Made by a program: the position numbers and the translations under genes. Of a stretch of DNA of 64,000 nucleotides, positions 61,449 to 64,000 are shown piece after piece; positions within the stretch are counted from its first letter, which is position 1; each line of letters begins with the position of its first letter. The notes under the pieces were generated by a model. The model had not been told where the DNA came from. It worked only from the letters and a program-made list of their open reading frames with translations, and searched no databases. Where the stretch lies: assembly GCF_021650705.1 (NCBI RefSeq), contig NZ_CP087138.1:4302001-4366000 (forward strand). The letters are read 5' to 3'. Source of the DNA: Pseudomonas sp. KNUC1026 (GTDB lineage Bacteria; Pseudomonadota; Gammaproteobacteria; Pseudomonadales; Pseudomonadaceae).

Positions 61449-62111
61449 ATGACAGCGAGCGTTGCCGTCATTCTCTCCGGCTGCGGCGTCTACGACGGCG
61501 CCGAAATTCATGAAAGCGTGCTTACGCTGCTGCGCCTCTCGCAGCGGGGCTGCCAGGTGCAGTGCTTCGCGCCGGATATCTCGTTCGATGTGGTAGACCA
61601 CCTCACCGGCCAACCCACGGGCGAACGGCGTAATGTGCTGGTGGAGGCTGCTCGCATCGCTCGCGGGCAGGTGAAGAACATCACCCACGCCCGGGCCGAA
61701 GACTTCGACGCGCTGATCGTGCCCGGTGGTTTTGGCTCGGCGAAAAACCTCTCGACCTTCGCTCATGAAGGCGCGCAGTGCAGCGTGCAGGCCGACTTGC
61801 TGGCGCTGGCAGAAGCCTTCGCCGAGGAGCGCAAGCCCGTCGGGCTGATCTGCATTTCACCCGCGATAGCCGCCAAGATCTACGGCCCGACCGTAACCTG
61901 CACCATCGGCAACGATGCAGAAACCGCCAAGGCCGTGGAGCAGATGGGTGCAATTCATCAGGCCTGTGCGGTCGATGAAATCGTCGAGGACGTCGAGCGA
62001 AAACTGGTCACTACACCAGCCTACATGCTGGCCCAGTCGATCACTGAAGCCGCTGCCGGCATCAACAAGCTGGTCGACCGGGTTATCGAGCTTACTCACG
62101 CACCCGCCTGA
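61449..62111 (+). CDS. elbB: Glyoxalase-like DJ-1/PfpI-family protein ElbB
   Basis: A 220-residue DJ-1/PfpI-superfamily protein of the ElbB (GatB) group, described as an isoprenoid-biosynthesis-associated protein with weak glyoxalase activity. Motifs: VILSGCGVYDGAEIHESVLT at the N-terminus, DFDALIVPGGFGSAKNLSTF near residue 85 and the nucleophile elbow PVGLICISPAIAAKIYG with Cys near 135. AAAGGAAC precedes ATG 61449. Its last codons form half of a palindrome shared with the convergent lysE-type gene. Confidence 0.92.
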   Translation: MTASVAVILSGCGVYDGAEIHESVLTLLRLSQRGCQVQCFAPDISFDVVDHLTGQPTGERRNVLVEAARIARGQVKNITHARAEDFDALIVPGGFGSAKNLSTFAHEGAQCSVQADLLALAEAFAEERKPVGLICISPAIAAKIYGPTVTCTIGNDAETAKAVEQMGAIHQACAVDEIVEDVERKLVTTPAYMLAQSITEAAAGINKLVDRVIELTHAPA

Positions 62112-62122
62112 TCAGGCGGGTG
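62101..62122. terminator. Perfect palindrome spanning the stops of two convergent genes
   Basis: CACCCGCCTGA at 62101-62111 and its exact reverse complement TCAGGCGGGTG at 62112-62122 make a 22-base palindrome. The elbB TGA (62109-62111) abuts the minus-strand TGA of the exporter gene (62112-62114). Both transcripts would carry a GC-rich hairpin at their 3' coding ends; there is no T tract. Confidence 0.5.
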
Positions 62123-62744
62123 CGCGGCGCACCATCGCCAGCAAGGTCGCAGCTCCAACGAACAGGGCAGCAAAGGTGCGGTTCATGCGGCGCTGTTGCG
62201 CCGGCGTGCGCAGCAGGCGCAACACCTTGGAAGCCAGGCCGGTGTAACCGGCCATCACGATCAGGTCGACCGTGATCATGGTGATGGCAATGATGACGTA
62301 CTGGCTCAGCAGCGGAGCGTGCGGGTCAACGAATTGGGGCAGCACGGCCAGCATGAAGATAATTGCCTTGGGATTGCTGGCGTTGACCAGAAAGCCCCGG
62401 AACACCAAGGCAAGCGGCTTGCCGATCGGGCGCAGGGCGACGCCTTGGTCCAGATCTTCCGGCACCGCTCGCCATTGCTTGATCGCCAGGTAAAGCAGGT
62501 ACGCGACACCAAACCACTTGATCGCTGCGAACGCCGCCGCCGAGGTGGCCAGCAATGCGCCAACACCCAATGCAACGATGACGATCTGCAGCAGCAAGCC
62601 GAGCTGCAAACCCAATGCGTTCCAGTAACCGCGCAAGAAGCCGTACTGCAAGCCACACGACATCGATGCCACCGCACCAGCACCGGGCGACAGGCTGATG
62701 ACCCAGCACGCCAGAAAGAATCCCAACCACGTCTGCAGTGCCAT
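62112..62744 (-). CDS. LysE/RhtB-family amino-acid exporter
   Basis: A 210-residue inner-membrane exporter of the LysE/RhtB family: WLGFFLACWVISLSPGAGAV with the conserved SPG, SMSCGLQYGFLRGYWNALGL near residue 30, VAYLLYLAIKQWRAV near 80 and GFLVNASNPKAIIFMLAVLP near 115 with the typical NPK. About six transmembrane helices are visible. The exported compound (threonine, homoserine or another) cannot be told. It is convergent with elbB, their stop codons touching. Confidence 0.92.
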   Translation of the reverse strand: MALQTWLGFFLACWVISLSPGAGAVASMSCGLQYGFLRGYWNALGLQLGLLLQIVIVALGVGALLATSAAAFAAIKWFGVAYLLYLAIKQWRAVPEDLDQGVALRPIGKPLALVFRGFLVNASNPKAIIFMLAVLPQFVDPHAPLLSQYVIIAITMITVDLIVMAGYTGLASKVLRLLRTPAQQRRMNRTFAALFVGAATLLAMVRRAPA

Positions 62745-62764
62745 ATGCCGTTCCTTTACAGGGG

Positions 62765-64000
62765 TCAGTCGTTCAAGGTTTCCAGTTCGGCCTGCATGGC
62801 CTCCAGGGTTTCCAGCGCTTGCAGCCAGCCGTCCTCAAGTTCGCTTTCACGCGCCTTCAGCCGGGCCTGCGTGGCCAGCAGCTCGCGCAGCTTGTCCTTG
62901 CCTGCGGCGTCGTACAAACCGCTATCGCCCAACGCAGCTTCAACGCTGGCAAGCTCGGCCTGCACCTTGCCGAGTTCCTTTTCCAGCTGGTCGGCCTGCT
63001 TTTTGTGCGGTGCCAACTGCTGGCGCAGGGCCGCAGCGGCCTGGCGTTGAGCCTTTTTGTCGGTCTTCTCGCCGGCCGGCTGGGCGGCAACTGGGGCCAG
63101 GCTCTGCCGATAGCTCGCCAGCCAGCGGGCGTAGTCGTCCAGGTCGCCGTCGAAGTCCGCAACGCGGCCTTCGGCTACCAGCAGGAACTGGTCGGTTGTG
63201 CTCTTGAGCAAATGGCGATCGTGCGATACCACCAGCACAGCGCCACCGAACTCCTGCAAGGCCATGGTCAGGGCCAGGCGCATTTCCAGGTCGAGGTGGT
63301 TGGTTGGTTCGTCGAGCAGCAACAGGTTGGGCCGGCCCCAGGCAATCAGGGCCAGGGCCAGGCGGGCTTTTTCGCCACCGGAGAAATTCAGCACCGGCTC
63401 ATCGACCCGTGCGCCACGAAAATCGAAGCCGCCGAGAAAATCCTTGAGCGTCTGCTCGCGCTCGGTAGGTGCCAGGCGATGCAGATGCAGCAGCGGGCTG
63501 GCTTTGTCATCCAGCGAATCGAGCTGGTGCTGGGCGAAGTAGCCAACGACCAGGTTCTCGCCCCGCAGCAAGCGGCCACTCAAAGGCTCGAGCTCCGCAG
63601 CGAGGGTTTTGATCAGGGTCGACTTGCCTGCGCCGTTAGGGCCAAGCAGCCCGATGCGCGCTCCTGGCACCAGTTGCAGCTTTACCTTCTCCAGAACCGT
63701 TTTTTCGCCATAGCCCAGGCGGCCTTCGGACAGGTCCAGCAGCGGGCTGGATATTTTCAGCGCCTCACGGAAACCGAACTCGAAAGGTGAATCGACGTGG
63801 GCGGCGCTGATCTCTTCCATCCGCTCCAGTGCCTTGATGCGGCTCTGGGCCTGCCGAGCCTTGGTGGCCTGGGCGCGGAAACGGGCGATGTACTTCTCCA
63901 TATGCGCCCGGCGTGCCTGTTGCTTTTCGAACGCCTGCTGCTGTTGGGCGAGGCGTTCGGCGCGGGTGCGTTCGAAGGCCGTGTAGCCGCCACGATAGAG
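62765..64000 (-). CDS. ABC-F family ATPase, YheS type, N-terminus cut by window edge
   Basis: The C-terminal 411 residues of a soluble ABC-F protein. The frame is open to base 64000, so the first ATPase domain lies outside. Seen: the inter-domain linker (YRGGYTAFERTRAERLAQQQ, ARRAHMEKYIARFRAQATKA), second Walker A LLGPNGAGKSTLIKTLAAEL, signature LNFSGGEKARLALALIA, Walker B NLLLLDEPTNHLDLEM, H-loop VVSHDRHLL, and a C-terminal coiled coil (PHKKQADQLEKELGKVQAEL). The long C-terminal extension is typical of YheS/Uup-type members. These proteins act at the ribosome; resistance is not implied. Confidence 0.9.
   Translation of the reverse strand, partial: LYRGGYTAFERTRAERLAQQQQAFEKQQARRAHMEKYIARFRAQATKARQAQSRIKALERMEEISAAHVDSPFEFGFREALKISSPLLDLSEGRLGYGEKTVLEKVKLQLVPGARIGLLGPNGAGKSTLIKTLAAELEPLSGRLLRGENLVVGYFAQHQLDSLDDKASPLLHLHRLAPTEREQTLKDFLGGFDFRGARVDEPVLNFSGGEKARLALALIAWGRPNLLLLDEPTNHLDLEMRLALTMALQEFGGAVLVVSHDRHLLKSTTDQFLLVAEGRVADFDGDLDDYARWLASYRQSLAPVAAQPAGEKTDKKAQRQAAAALRQQLAPHKKQADQLEKELGKVQAELASVEAALGDSGLYDAAGKDKLRELLATQARLKARESELEDGWLQALETLEAMQAELETLND

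Noticed and set aside
1..64000. Search for a CRISPR array, tRNA or rRNA genes, prophage or defence island
   Set aside because: No regularly spaced direct repeats, no tRNA-like cloverleaf, no rRNA sequence, and no phage or defence genes were recognised; the window is core chromosome apart from the IS110 element and REP-type repeats.

Overview
The window is a stretch of core chromosome from a Pseudomonas, most likely of the P. putida/P. fluorescens side of the genus. The evidence is high GC, strong G/C third-position bias, and gene neighbourhoods I know from that genus: rml genes beside dctBD, tex-ompR-envZ-rimK, gshA-argA-argE, ubiH-pepP-UPF0149-zapA-6S RNA-ygfA, and ubiD-rho-trxA-ppx-ppk. From memory the order is close to collinear with P. 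aeruginosa PAO1 from about PA5161 to PA5245. Both ends of the window cut a gene: aguA on the left and a YheS-type ABC-F gene on the right.

Layout. 1-4.0 kb: agmatine deiminase and a large kinase/M23-like/class III aminotransferase fusion. 4.2-7.6 kb: dTDP-L-rhamnose operon rmlBACD with 4-base overlaps. 7.6-11.3 kb: DctB/DctD two-component system and a thioesterase. 11.2-13.4 kb: cysQ, nudE and a yrfG-type phosphatase. 13.4-19.3 kb: LysR regulator, fdhD, a YdeP-type molybdopterin oxidoreductase and an ABC-F ATPase. 19.3-19.8 kb: a repeat block with two REPIN-like hairpins. 19.8-32.1 kb: pckA, hslO, a PAP2 phosphatase, hslR, rimB-rimK, envZ-ompR, tex, a thioesterase and gshA. 32.1-33.6 kb: an IS110-family insertion sequence in REP-type repeats, with a structured leader that looks like its bridge RNA. 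33.6-39.9 kb: argA, argE, a CYTH triphosphatase, an orphan GspE/PilB ATPase and a DUF2388 protein. 40-44.2 kb: gcvT-gcvH (no gcvP next to them) and an iron(III) ABC transporter. 44.3-50.3 kb: ubiI, ubiH, pepP, UPF0149, a coiled-coil protein, zapA, 6S RNA, ygfA and a small membrane protein. 50.5-60.5 kb: EVE protein, FliL-like protein, ChaC, an iron-sulfur flavoprotein reductase, ubiD, rho, trxA, ppx and ppk. 60.8-64 kb: DedA, elbB, a LysE exporter and ABC-F.

Functional themes are cell-envelope sugar synthesis, stress and redox proteins, polyphosphate turnover (ppx and ppk convergent, ppk behind a good PHO box), ubiquinone synthesis (ubiI, ubiH, ubiD), arginine/agmatine/glutathione metabolism and C1 metabolism (gcvTH, ygfA, fdhD/YdeP).

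The most striking property of the sequence is technical. At least 18 single-base frameshifts interrupt 15 well-conserved genes, including the normally essential rho. Most are one base missing from a run of identical bases, and every repaired gene returns to a whole number of codons at its family length. This is best read as uncorrected indel error, so the broken genes are annotated as intact genes with the suspected error position given. The best biological leads are the IS110 leader RNA with its match to the insertion-site repeat, the nested REPIN block, the kinase-phospholyase fusion and the PHO box of ppk.
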